From: CAZWUW01 sp964636895
Lineage (GTDB): Bacteria; Bacillota; Thermincolia; Thermincolales; CAZWUW01
Direction of reading: 5' to 3'
DNA length: 22,224 nucleotides
NCBI GenBank assembly: GCA_964636895.1
Contig: CAZWUW010000049.1
Location: 1-22,224 of the forward strand
A model generated the notes under the pieces. The model was not told the DNA's origin and searched no databases. It was given only the letters and a program-made list of their open reading frames with translations. Of this stretch, positions 7,330 to 15,167 are shown piece after piece. Position 1 is the first letter of the stretch. Every line of letters starts with the position of its first letter. The translations under genes were made by a program, and so were the position numbers.

Positions 7330-10300
7330 ATGAAACAGACCATCATCTGGACCGCCCTGCCCAACGGAGTAACCCTTAATAATGGCAAACGGTATTTACA
7401 ATTATCCGTGGTAGTTAGCCCAAAACTGGAAACCAACCCTGGTGCAACGAAACTGGAACCCTTTGACTTTTTCGAGTGGCCCAAAACAGCACTGGAATTT
7501 GCAATAGAATTCCCCAACGGCAAAAAAATCCCGGCGGAACGTGTGGAACCACTGCCCGAGATAGCACTCTGGCAAGCTTTATTCAAAAAAGATACATACG
7601 TTGAACCCTATGAACTTGAAGACTTTGCCCTCCGACAGATTCGCTCCTATCAGGTTAAGCCAATCATGGACTTCCTGAAAAAAAAGTACCTGGAAGTGGC
7701 AGTTAAACCTGAACTATTTACCAAACGGCCCGCTCCGGAAGACATTAAAAAAACTTTTGACCCGGTGCTTCGCATAAAAGAAAAAGCACCCTTAATCGAG
7801 GCGCACATTAACAGTATCCTCAGCGAGAGGGGGGTAATTGCGCCGCCCGAAACCGGCAAAATTAAAATTGCCGCCCTCAATAGTCAATTGTCTGAATCAG
7901 CGCATGCAAAAAATATAACACCGACGGAAATAGATTTTATGCAGCTAAAACTGTTTCACCAACCCCCAAAAATCGGGCCGGTTCAACAGCAGGAAATTAA
8001 GCTCGATTTTCACGGGGTAGTAACAATGCTGAATAACTACCCGGAAATTGCCACCAGGCTAGGTCTGATAATTAACCTGCGCTTGCCATTAGATAGCAAT
8101 CTTGAAAAAACCCTGGCCGGGATTTCCCGCCTGCGAGTGCTGCCCACCTGGCAGAGCGCGCCCAAAATCAAGCCTGTGGAGCATTGCCCTTGGGTCCATT
8201 ATGAATTTAAAGTGGCCAGTCAATTTCAACAGTCTGTATTTCAGACACGACCGCGACCCGTTAGTCCGGAGTTAAAGGACGGTAAGCTGATTCTCACAAA
8301 CCCGAAGTCCCCTGCTAAAGACCCCTGTCATGTCGAACAGGTGGACGTCGACGGTTTGGCCCTCAAGGTAATGGACCCGGGAAATACTAGTATGCCGGCC
8401 ATGAGGACAGCCGGCATATCACTGATCAGAAACGGCTATGCGGATATTGTCATGAAAAAAGTTAAAGACATGGCTGCCAAATATGCTGCCCTGCCACCCG
8501 GCGGCATCGCTTCCGGAAACAACAAGGAGATGGAACTGTATGCGGAAGACGTGGTGCGCGGTTACCGAATTGACGTCTGGGACGGAGCGACCAACAAATG
8601 GTATTCCCTCTGCCAGCGGAAAGGTATCTATAAGTTTCTTGACCCCGGCATTACCGAGGATATCACAGATGAAGGTTTTGTCCAGCTTGGCGTGACCCAG
8701 GCTGCGGACGGTTCTTCCAAAGACCTGTACCTGCATGAAGCCCTCTTCCGTTGGGATGGCTGGAGCCTTTGTGTTCAAAGGCCCGGTAAAGCCATCAGGC
8801 CGGATGATGAGAGGGCAGAAGTCTTTAGTAAGGCCGGTAAAGATTTTCGCCTGGAAACCTCTTTTACCGTACCGAAAGGCACGCTGCCGCGCCTGCGTTT
8901 CGGCATAACATATAATATCCGGGTCAGGGCGGTAGACCTGGCCGGTAACAGCGTAGCATTAAGCCAGGACCCCGGCGACCCGGCCACAGTAACCAGACCC
9001 TTCCGCTATACCCGATTTGAACCGATAAATGCTCCCATTGTAATCCAACGCAACACCCCACAGCAAGGTGAATCCTTAGAACGCCTAGCAGTCCGGAGTA
9101 ACTATAATACACCTATCAATAAATTGAAACCGCCTACCGGTGAACGGTACATTGCGCCTCCCCCAACTTCCCAGCATATGGCGGAGACCCATGGTAAATT
9201 CGATACCGTATCCGGTTTGGACAAAGCTGCCTACAAGGTAATTGCCGGGCGCGAGGGTGCATATGATGACCCCGGCGGAAAAGAACTGTTGGCTAAAATG
9301 AAACTCCCCTATCTGCCGGATCCCCTGGCCTTTGGTGCAACTATTGCCGGACTTCCCGGCCAAAAGACCGGCTCTGTGACGCAGGTTCCTTTCGGCAGCA
9401 GCAATAATTGGCTCAACGCTAGGCCCTTCATCCTCCAGGTAGAAGGCACAGAAGCTAATAGCAACCCGGCCCAACCACAGTTTGATGCTTCCCGGCGGGT
9501 GCTGACAGTGCAACTGCCAAAAGCGGCAACAGCCAAAGTCCGGCTCAGTTCATACCCGGAACAGACGCAAATGAGAAGTATTGGTGTCTGGCAATGGCTT
9601 GAAGAAGCTAAGCCCTCCAATCTAAACACCTTACGTCAGGTCGTCTTGCAGAAAGAGCACCGGCTGCTAAAGCCTGCCAGGGAAATCACACTAGTGCACG
9701 CGGTTCAGCAACCTCTGATCGAGCCCAGCCTGGTCAACTTTGAGGTTGATAAGCAAAAAATGGGTGATACGTACGCCAATATGTATCTTAAGAAAAAAAT
9801 GCCTATCAGTGGCAAAAGCACAGTTAAGCTGGATATATGGGCCGAGTGGCATGAATACATCGATGACCTGCGGCAGGCTGAGCCGGAAAAACGTAAGGTT
9901 AAGGCTCATGTCATGGAATTGCCGGTTCAAGACGGAGTTAACGACATTATGTTCAACTCTAAACGGCACGAGTTCAACGACACCAGGTTCCGCAACGTGA
10001 CATATACACCGGTGGCCGTCTCCCGGTTCGGAGATTATTTCCCGGCAGGCACCGATTTAACCCGGAAAGGCTCGCCTACCCAGGGACATTCTGTCAATAA
10101 TTCCGCCCGACCAGATGCACCTAAAGTTTTATATGTAATCCCCACCTTTGGCTGGCAGGACCTTACCGGTAGCGGATCGGGCACAATGGGGCGCCGACGC
10201 TCTGGGGGCGGCTTGCGGGTTTATCTGGAACGACCATGGTATTCATCCGGAGAAGGAGAAAAGCTTGCTGTTTTGCTCCGGGTCGCCGCAGATCCCAACA

Positions 10301-11013
10301 AAGAAAATGACCCACTAAAACCTTATGTAACCCAGTGGGGCAAAGATCCTATCTGGGCGGCAAATTCGACGGACGACATACTAACTGCAAAGCACTTCAA
10401 AAAAGGCAAAAACTTCGGCAGCGGGTATTCCCTCGCCGAGCTGCCTACTATGGGCGTTGGCGTTGTCGCGCATGAAGTTTTTTATGACAAAGAGCGTAAA
10501 CTCTGGTATTGTGATATAGAAATTAACCCCGGCCAGTCTTACTATCCCTTTGTACGGTTAGCACTGGCACGCTTTCAGCCCAACTCTCTCCCGGGTGCCC
10601 ACCTTTCCCGGGTGGTTCAGGCTGATTTTGCCCAACTAGCCCCTGAGCGCCAGGCTTTCGTAATCAATGTTGACTCCAAAACAGTAACTGTCATGCTACA
10701 AGGGCCCACATACTCTAAATCCGGTACCGGGTCGGGCAGCAGCACGGCCATAGTCACAGTGGAAACCAGGCAAAATGCTGCCGCAGGCGAACTTGGTTGG
10801 GTGCCGGCCGGCGAATTTAACTTGCAACGAAATGAGGCCGCCAATGCATGGAGTGGGAAGGAGCTTACCATGCCTGCATGGTATGGGTCGGTTACCCTGC
10901 CGGCTGAACGGGGGTCCCGGCAGATGCGGCTGGTTTTCAAAGAATACGAATGGTTTAAAGACGACACAGATAGAGAGGCAAGACTGGTTTACGCTGATAT
11001 TTTTAATATTTAA
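7330..11013 (+). CDS. Giant partner protein of unknown function with fibronectin-III-like stretch
   Basis: This intact 1227-residue frame has its start at ATG 7330, with a perfect AAAGGAGG at 7313-7320 that abuts the stop of the upstream giant gene. A slightly longer frame from 7306 would overlap that gene and is rejected. There is no signal peptide, lipobox or membrane segment. The N-terminus (I-I-W-T-A-L-P-N-G-V, then F-F-E-W-P-K-T) looks like a beta domain. A segment near 528-545 (Y-N-I-R-V-R-A-V-D-L-A-G-N-S-V) resembles the F-G strands of a fibronectin-III fold. A segment near 1071-1100 is tryptophan-poor but conserved-looking (Y-P-F-V-R-L-A-L-A-R-F-Q-P-N-S-L-P-G). From memory the family accompanies the upstream protein in distant bacteria, which was not verified. 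The two products may form a complex, and their function is unknown. The gene ends 33 bases from a convergent ABC permease, with no clear terminator between them. Confidence 0.85.
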   Translation: MKQTIIWTALPNGVTLNNGKRYLQLSVVVSPKLETNPGATKLEPFDFFEWPKTALEFAIEFPNGKKIPAERVEPLPEIALWQALFKKDTYVEPYELEDFALRQIRSYQVKPIMDFLKKKYLEVAVKPELFTKRPAPEDIKKTFDPVLRIKEKAPLIEAHINSILSERGVIAPPETGKIKIAALNSQLSESAHAKNITPTEIDFMQLKLFHQPPKIGPVQQQEIKLDFHGVVTMLNNYPEIATRLGLIINLRLPLDSNLEKTLAGISRLRVLPTWQSAPKIKPVEHCPWVHYEFKVASQFQQSVFQTRPRPVSPELKDGKLILTNPKSPAKDPCHVEQVDVDGLALKVMDPGNTSMPAMRTAGISLIRNGYADIVMKKVKDMAAKYAALPPGGIASGNNKEMELYAEDVVRGYRIDVWDGATNKWYSLCQRKGIYKFLDPGITEDITDEGFVQLGVTQAADGSSKDLYLHEALFRWDGWSLCVQRPGKAIRPDDERAEVFSKAGKDFRLETSFTVPKGTLPRLRFGITYNIRVRAVDLAGNSVALSQDPGDPATVTRPFRYTRFEPINAPIVIQRNTPQQGESLERLAVRSNYNTPINKLKPPTGERYIAPPPTSQHMAETHGKFDTVSGLDKAAYKVIAGREGAYDDPGGKELLAKMKLPYLPDPLAFGATIAGLPGQKTGSVTQVPFGSSNNWLNARPFILQVEGTEANSNPAQPQFDASRRVLTVQLPKAATAKVRLSSYPEQTQMRSIGVWQWLEEAKPSNLNTLRQVVLQKEHRLLKPAREITLVHAVQQPLIEPSLVNFEVDKQKMGDTYANMYLKKKMPISGKSTVKLDIWAEWHEYIDDLRQAEPEKRKVKAHVMELPVQDGVNDIMFNSKRHEFNDTRFRNVTYTPVAVSRFGDYFPAGTDLTRKGSPTQGHSVNNSARPDAPKVLYVIPTFGWQDLTGSGSGTMGRRRSGGGLRVYLERPWYSSGEGEKLAVLLRVAADPNKENDPLKPYVTQWGKDPIWAANSTDDILTAKHFKKGKNFGSGYSLAELPTMGVGVVAHEVFYDKERKLWYCDIEINPGQSYYPFVRLALARFQPNSLPGAHLSRVVQADFAQLAPERQAFVINVDSKTVTVMLQGPTYSKSGTGSGSSTAIVTVETRQNAAAGELGWVPAGEFNLQRNEAANAWSGKELTMPAWYGSVTLPAERGSRQMRLVFKEYEWFKDDTDREARLVYADIFNI

Positions 11014-11046
11014 GCCCGTGCGGCAGGCGTTATGGCTCCGCTTGCT

Positions 11047-11877
11047 TTATTGCTCCGCCGTATTAAAACTCCACATGGCCAGGGCAATCATCACTGCGCC
11101 AAATATCGCAATAAACCCAATTTCATTAGCCATGGTAACCAGGTGATCCCCCACTTTCAGGTTCAAGCCCATGGACTGGCGGAGCAGTTCTGGCATTTTA
11201 TCGTATTCCAGAATTATTTTCTTAAATAGATCCACGGCATATGTCAGCGGGTTCAATTTGACAATGATATTCATCCAGCCCGGCATACCGCTAAGCGGAA
11301 AAAACGCGCCGGACAAAAACAGCATCGGAAACACCATCAATTGTACTATCATCTGAAAGCCCTGGGCCGATTTCAACCGGGAAGCTACCAGGATGCCGAT
11401 GGCCGAAACAGTAAAAGCCACCAGAAATATAGCCGGCACGATACGCATAATAATGCCCAGGTTTAGCTTAATACCGATAAAGGGCACGAATACGAACATT
11501 AACAACCCTTGCAGCAGCGCTACTGTTGCCCCGCCCAGGGTCTTGCCCAGGGCGATATATATCCGGGGTACAGGTGAGACCATGATTTCCTTCATAAACC
11601 CGAATTCCCGGTCCTGTACGATGGACAGAGCAGAAAAGATAGCCGTGTTAAACACCGTCATACCGATAATCCCGGGAAACATAAAGACCACAAAATCAAA
11701 ATCAGCCAACCCGGCCGGCGCCTGTGCGCCGGCCATCAGACTTTTTATAGCCCCGCCCATGCCGCTCCCGAAAAGAACCAGGAACATAAACGGCATCACT
11801 AAAGAACTGATTAACCGGCTGCGGTCCCGGAAAAACTTAATTACATCCCGGTACCAGATATATAATACCTGTTCCAA
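11047..11877 (-). CDS. ABC-2 type transport permease, DrrB/NodJ-like
   Basis: This membrane permease of about 276 residues has six predicted hydrophobic segments. The N-terminus R-D-x-x-K-F-F-R-D-R-S-R and the motif L-F-G-S-G-M-G-G are typical of ABC-2 exporters. L-S-G-A-F-F-P-L-S-G-M-P-G-W-M lies before the last helices and is a family hallmark, as is the following N-P-L-T-Y-A-V-D. The start is chosen at TTG 11877. AAGGAGG ends directly before a GTG at 11886, leaving no spacing for that codon, but sits nine bases before the TTG. It pairs with the ATPase gene 14 bases upstream, forming an exporter of the daunorubicin/lipid-efflux class. The substrate is not known. Confidence 0.92.
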   Translation of the reverse strand: MEQVLYIWYRDVIKFFRDRSRLISSLVMPFMFLVLFGSGMGGAIKSLMAGAQAPAGLADFDFVVFMFPGIIGMTVFNTAIFSALSIVQDREFGFMKEIMVSPVPRIYIALGKTLGGATVALLQGLLMFVFVPFIGIKLNLGIIMRIVPAIFLVAFTVSAIGILVASRLKSAQGFQMIVQLMVFPMLFLSGAFFPLSGMPGWMNIIVKLNPLTYAVDLFKKIILEYDKMPELLRQSMGLNLKVGDHLVTMANEIGFIAIFGAVMIALAMWSFNTAEQ

Positions 11878-11891
11878 TAAAAACACCCTCC

Positions 11892-12884
11892 TTAATGTCT
11901 TGAGCCGGCCATATTCCTTTTCATAGCCTGCCGGAACTGATCGCCTGCACTTGCTTCCTCATCCCGCAATGCCCGGCCGGTAACCTTCAGAAACACATCA
12001 TTCAGTGTCGGCCGATTCATGCCGATGCTCAGGATTGGGACGGCAAACTCTTTTATCAGCGGAACCAGGAACTGATCCCCGGAACTAACGCTAAAACTGA
12101 CGCCCTCCCGGTCCAGGTGAACGGGAAGTCCATACTTTTCCCGGATTTCATCGGCAGCCCGTATATCATCAGCCGTGCGCAACCGGATGACATCACCGCC
12201 CACAGCGTTCTTCAGATTCGCCGGAGTATCCAGCACCACTATTTCACCATGGTCCATGATAGCTACCCGGTCACAGTATTCAGCTTCATCCATGTAATGG
12301 GTGGTAAGAAAAACCGTTATATTTTCCCGTCGTCTGAGTTCTGTGATGTATTTCCAAATATGCGCACGGGTTTGGGGGTCCAGGCCAATAGTCGGCTCGT
12401 CCAAAAAAAGAATCCTGGGATAATGCAATAGCCCCCTGGCTATTTCCAATCGCCGCTTCATTCCGCCGGAAAAGGTTTTTACCAGATTATCCTGCCGGTC
12501 GGTAAGCTCCACCATTTCCAGCACCTCTGCTATCCGTTGCTGCCGAACGGCCTTGTCCACCTTATACATGACACAATGGAGTTTCAGGTTTTCCATAGCC
12601 GTAAGATTATCATCCAGACTGGGCTCCTGAAAAATAATACCGATATCCTTCCTGACCGCTACCTTGTCCCGGACAATGTCATGCCCGTTCAAAATGGCCG
12701 TCCCGTCTGTCACCTTCAACAATGTACACATCATATTAATGGAAGTGCTTTTGCCGGCCCCGTTAGGTCCCAGAAAACCGAAAAGTTCCCCCTGCCGGAC
12801 GGCAAAGGAAATCCCTTTGACGGCATTAAAGCTGCCGTATCGCTTGGTCAGGTTTCTAACTTCAATAATATTTTGCCTAGTCAT
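11892..12884 (-). CDS. ABC transporter ATP-binding protein, DrrA-like
   Basis: The 330-residue ATPase drives the neighbouring ABC-2 permease. Walker A G-P-N-G-A-G-K-S-T lies at 39-47, the signature F-S-G-G-M-K-R-R at 138-145, Walker B with catalytic Glu in L-F-L-D-E-P near 159-164, and the H-loop in L-T-T-H-Y-M-D-E. The Q-loop is I-F-Q-E-P. The extra 80-100 residues after the nucleotide-binding domain, including R-P-T-L-N-D-V-F-L-K-V-T-G, are typical of the DrrA/CcmA-like exporter ATPases. It starts at ATG 12884 behind AAAGGTG and lies 12 bases after the MarR gene. The three genes look like one operon controlled by the MarR protein. Confidence 0.95.
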   Translation of the reverse strand: MTRQNIIEVRNLTKRYGSFNAVKGISFAVRQGELFGFLGPNGAGKSTSINMMCTLLKVTDGTAILNGHDIVRDKVAVRKDIGIIFQEPSLDDNLTAMENLKLHCVMYKVDKAVRQQRIAEVLEMVELTDRQDNLVKTFSGGMKRRLEIARGLLHYPRILFLDEPTIGLDPQTRAHIWKYITELRRRENITVFLTTHYMDEAEYCDRVAIMDHGEIVVLDTPANLKNAVGGDVIRLRTADDIRAADEIREKYGLPVHLDREGVSFSVSSGDQFLVPLIKEFAVPILSIGMNRPTLNDVFLKVTGRALRDEEASAGDQFRQAMKRNMAGSRH

Positions 12885-12896
12885 AGAACATCACCT

Positions 12897-13343
12897 TTAC
12901 TTAAAGATTTCACTTAACTCATCAAGCAACGCGGCCAGCTTTTTTTTCCTGGCTGCCGGCATACCTGTAAAAGCTGCACTCATCCTGGCAACTAAGAGTT
13001 GTCTGGTGTTTTCCAGCAAACCCTGGCCGGCAGAGGTTAACCGCACCAGTACTATCCGCCGGTCGCCCGGTTCGGCAAACCGCTCCACATAGCCGTCTTC
13101 CACCAGCTTGTTCAGTGTTATTGTAAGACTGCCTTTGGTAACATGGCAAGCCTTACTCAGGTCACTCATTTTCAACGGCTCTTTTTCAGCCAACACATGC
13201 ATTATCCGGAAGCGGGCTTCCGAAAAAGGGTTCGCACCATGGGGGTGCACCCCCATGCGGCGAATAAACCACTGTCGGGTAATAGACATAAACAGCAGCA
13301 ATTGACGGGCAATATCTTCATCAGTAGCAGATATGACAATCAC
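12897..13343 (-). CDS. MarR-family transcriptional regulator
   Basis: The protein of up to 148 residues has a MarR winged helix. L-K-M-S-D-L-S-K-A-C-H-V-T is the second helix, K-G-S-L-T-I-T-L-N-K-L the recognition helix, and D-G-Y-V-E-R...P-G-D-R-R-I-V-L-V-R-L-T the wing with its usual D-R-R. It is the first gene of the MarR-ATPase-permease operon and probably represses the exporter until a ligand binds. The start is uncertain. The only upstream GTG (13343-13341) overlaps the strong GGAGGTGAT ribosome binding sequence. The codon at ideal spacing is ATA (13334-13332), and the first in-frame ATG (M19) has no ribosome binding site. The true start may be a rare codon. The coordinates give the longest frame. 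Confidence 0.92.
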   Translation of the reverse strand: MIVISATDEDIARQLLLFMSITRQWFIRRMGVHPHGANPFSEARFRIMHVLAEKEPLKMSDLSKACHVTKGSLTITLNKLVEDGYVERFAEPGDRRIVLVRLTSAGQGLLENTRQLLVARMSAAFTGMPAARKKKLAALLDELSEIFK

Positions 13344-13356
13344 CTCCAGTAATATG

Positions 13357-13399
13357 GTTTTATTTTATAAATGTTTTATAATAAAACTATTATATAATA
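13357..13399 (-). promoter_or_regulatory. Probable promoter and MarR operator (AT-rich palindromes)
   Basis: Just upstream of the marR-like gene is a 31-base imperfect palindrome (13357-13387) with perfect 8-base outer arms GTTTTATT/AATAAAAC. It is followed directly by a perfect 12-base palindrome TATTATATAATA (13388-13399). MarR dimers typically bind AT-rich palindromes overlapping their own promoter, so this is a likely autoregulatory site. Several TATAAT-like hexamers lie in the same stretch, so the exact -10 cannot be chosen. Confidence 0.6.
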
Positions 13400-13422
13400 A
13401 AAAAGACCGGCAAGCAATCTTT
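13390..13422 (-). terminator. Weak intrinsic terminator after the 84-residue gene
   Basis: On the minus strand AAAGATTG pairs with CGGTCTTT (plus positions 13415-13422 and 13402-13409) around a 5-base loop, with two G-U pairs, followed by TTTATTATAT. It overlaps the stop codon of the 84-residue gene and would separate it from the marR promoter. It is weaker than the other terminators here. Confidence 0.45.
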
Positions 13423-13675
13423 AAAAGTCAAACTCTACAGTAATTTGAAGTGCTATGCTTGTGCTGGCAGTTGAACTGATACTAACGGTCAACGCGGCAG
13501 TTGCCGGATTATTCTTCGTGTTTTGCGTAAAAGACAAAGTAAAGGGTATGCCGGATTTTATCAGCAAAGCAATCACTGCATTTAACTGACTCAACTGCAC
13601 AGCTTCAGAGTTAACCAGGCTGTTGAATACTTCATTTGTCAGCAGGACTTGTAGTTCCTTGTTAAAACCAGCCAT
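13421..13675 (-). CDS. Small protein of unknown function (84 residues)
   Basis: I do not recognise this protein. It starts at ATG 13675 with AGAGGA upstream. The first half (about 1-45) is probably helical, running from F-N-K-E-L-Q-V-L-L-T-N-E to A-V-I-A-L-L-I-K-S-G. The second half (about 46-84) is rich in Ser, Thr and Ala with alternating hydrophobic residues, as in beta strands (L-T-V-S-I-S-S-T-A-S-T-S-I-A-L-Q-I-T-V-E-F-D-F). It has no cysteines, signal peptide or transmembrane helix. It stands alone between the marR operator and the helicase terminator. The good ribosome binding site, normal codon use and its own candidate terminator suggest a real gene. The beta-rich tail could indicate a small structural or self-assembling protein, which is speculation. 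Confidence 0.7.
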   Translation of the reverse strand: MAGFNKELQVLLTNEVFNSLVNSEAVQLSQLNAVIALLIKSGIPFTLSFTQNTKNNPATAALTVSISSTASTSIALQITVEFDF

Positions 13676-13747
13676 TTCTTTCCTCTCTTTCTCAGCAGGA
13701 ACCTATATTATTTTATGAAAAACAAGAATTCATGTATACTGTTATAC

Positions 13748-13784
13748 AAAAAAAAAACCGCAACCGGGAACAGCTCGGTTACGG
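13748..13784 (-). terminator. Rho-independent terminator of the DEAD-box helicase gene
   Basis: On the minus strand CCGTAACCG pairs with CGGTTGCGG (plus 13776-13784 and 13758-13766), a 9-bp stem with one G-U pair. Ten consecutive T follow (plus A-run 13748-13757). The hairpin begins two bases after the helicase stop codon, making it a strong and unambiguous terminator. Confidence 0.93.
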
Positions 13785-13785
13785 A

Positions 13786-15102
13786 TTAGGTTTTCGCACG
13801 GCGCTGCCTTTGTTGGGCAGCTTGCTGCGCTTTTTTCCGGGCATTCGGCCCGATTATTTTTTTGGCTTTTGCTGCCGGTTTACTCCCTGCTTTAGCTCCT
13901 GCTTTAGCTCCTGCTTTAGCTCCTGCTTTAGCTCCTGCTTTAGCTCCCGCTTTAGCCCCGGTGCGCCCGGCTTGATCCGCTATCTGATCATTTGCAATAA
14001 CCTTTTCTTTAATAGGCCGGTTAAGCTTTTGTCCAATTTGCGCAATTTTTTCCTCTTCCCCGGCAATAATCAGGCTTACTGCCATGCCTGTTTCGCCGGC
14101 TCGACCCGTGCGTCCGGTGCGATGAATATACTGGTCCACACCGACAGGCAGATCAAAGTTAAAAACATGAGTAATGCCTTCAACATCCAGTCCCCGCGAG
14201 GCTATATCAGTAGCAACCAGAACCTGGCTTTTAGCCTCCCGGAAGTTCCTCATTACTTGCTTACGCCGGCCAGCCGGCATATCTCCATGCAAGCCTTCGG
14301 CATTAATGCCGGCCTGACGTAATTGAGTTACCAGGTCTTCCACCTGTTCTTTCTTCCTGGTAAAAACAATGCCCAGAAAAGGGTTATAAAGCTGCACCAG
14401 ACGTATCAGTGCCGTCTCCTTACCGCCATTTCTAACTTTGAAAAACACATTCTCAATGCCTGGGACGGACCTTTCGCCAGGGCCCACCACAATATGACAA
14501 GGCTGTTTAAGAAATGTTTTCGCCATAGCCATAACCCTTGGTGGCAGGGTTGCGGAAAATAGCATCCGTTGAATATTGCGTCTCATCTTTTGGCCAATCT
14601 TATCAATGTCTTCTTTAAAACCCATTTCCAGCATAGTATCAGCTTCATCAATCACCAAAAACCGGGCTGTATGCGCTAGCAGCTTATTCTGATTAATCAA
14701 GTCAAGCACCCGTCCGGGCGTCCCGACGATTATCTGCGGCTGCCTTCTTAGCCGTTGGATCTGACGGTTGATGTCCACCCCGCCCTGAATTAACAACACA
14801 TTCAGCTCCGTACCGGCAATTAACTGTCCGGCAGTATCGGCAATCTGACGGGTTAATTCCCTGGTTGGCGCTAAAATCAGCGCCTGCAGTTCATGTTTTT
14901 GGGGGTCTAACTGCTGAATCACCGGTAAGAGATAAGCCAGGGTCTTGCCAGTACCGGTTTGAGACTGGCCGGCAACATCTTTGCCCTGCAATACAACAGG
15001 GATTATCTGCCGCTGAACCGGCGTAGGCTGAGTTACAGCCATTTTATTAAGTGCGGCAAGCAAAAAATCCGACAACAGATACTTTTCAAAAAAAGAATTC
15101 AT
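13786..15102 (-). CDS. DEAD-box ATP-dependent RNA helicase with repetitive basic tail
   Basis: The 438-residue helicase remodels RNA duplexes in the cytoplasm, often in ribosome assembly or cold adaptation. All core motifs are visible: the Q motif with P-T-P-V-Q (26-30), motif I A-G-Q-S-Q-T-G-T-G-K-T (44-54), P-T-R-E-L (79-83), T-P-G-R (128-131), D-E-A-D (152-155), S-A-T (183-185), V-A-T-D-I-A-S-R-G-L-D (296-306) and H-R-T-G-R-T-G-R (327-334). The core ends near residue 350. The tail contains about six G-A-K-A tetrapeptides (382-405) and then a Lys/Arg/Gln-rich end, a probable nonspecific RNA-binding extension. It starts at ATG 15102 with GGAGG upstream. It belongs to the RhlE/CshA-like group, and I do not assign a specific name. 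It follows the zinc-ribbon gene, from which a strong terminator separates it. Confidence 0.96.
   Translation of the reverse strand: MNSFFEKYLLSDFLLAALNKMAVTQPTPVQRQIIPVVLQGKDVAGQSQTGTGKTLAYLLPVIQQLDPQKHELQALILAPTRELTRQIADTAGQLIAGTELNVLLIQGGVDINRQIQRLRRQPQIIVGTPGRVLDLINQNKLLAHTARFLVIDEADTMLEMGFKEDIDKIGQKMRRNIQRMLFSATLPPRVMAMAKTFLKQPCHIVVGPGERSVPGIENVFFKVRNGGKETALIRLVQLYNPFLGIVFTRKKEQVEDLVTQLRQAGINAEGLHGDMPAGRRKQVMRNFREAKSQVLVATDIASRGLDVEGITHVFNFDLPVGVDQYIHRTGRTGRAGETGMAVSLIIAGEEEKIAQIGQKLNRPIKEKVIANDQIADQAGRTGAKAGAKAGAKAGAKAGAKAGAKAGSKPAAKAKKIIGPNARKKAQQAAQQRQRRAKT
13889..13960. repeat. 12-bp tandem repeat, six copies, inside the helicase tail
   Basis: The unit GCTTTAGCTCCT occurs four times exactly, followed by two copies with single changes. 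It encodes the repeated G-A-K-A tetrapeptide on the minus strand. Because the unit is a multiple of three, copy-number change would lengthen or shorten the tail without a frameshift. Near-identity at third positions points to recent slippage or expansion. Confidence 0.92.
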
Positions 15103-15119
15103 CTAATCACATCCTCCAA

Positions 15120-15155
15120 AGAAAGAAAACTCCTCCACCCGAAGATAGAGGAGTT
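15120..15155 (-). terminator. Rho-independent terminator with UUCG tetraloop after the zinc-ribbon gene
   Basis: On the minus strand AACTCCTCTATC pairs with GGTGGAGGAGTT (plus 15144-15155 and 15128-15139). This 12-bp stem with two G-U pairs is closed by the stable TTCG loop and followed by TTCTTTCTTT. It lies 12 bases after the zinc-ribbon stop and just before the helicase ribosome binding site, so the helicase is either expressed from readthrough or from a promoter within or near this hairpin. Confidence 0.88.
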
Positions 15156-15167
15156 CATATTTAATAA

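Noticed and set aside
2646..11013. Insecticidal Tc toxin, contractile injection system or adhesin
   Set aside because: I looked for RHS/YD repeats, neuraminidase-type toxin segments, baseplate or sheath genes, and LPxTG or SLH anchors, and found none.
11014..11046. Bidirectional terminator between the second giant gene and the ABC permease
   Set aside because: Only a direct repeat of GCTCCGC is seen. There is no stable hairpin with a T-run.
13889..13960. CRISPR array
   Set aside because: The repeats are contiguous 12-mers without spacers and lie inside a coding region. Nothing CRISPR-like occurs elsewhere in the window.
13732..14322. Rightward 196-codon frame with C-F-S-S repeats
   Set aside because: It is antisense to the helicase tail repeats. 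The helicase motifs on the minus strand are decisive.
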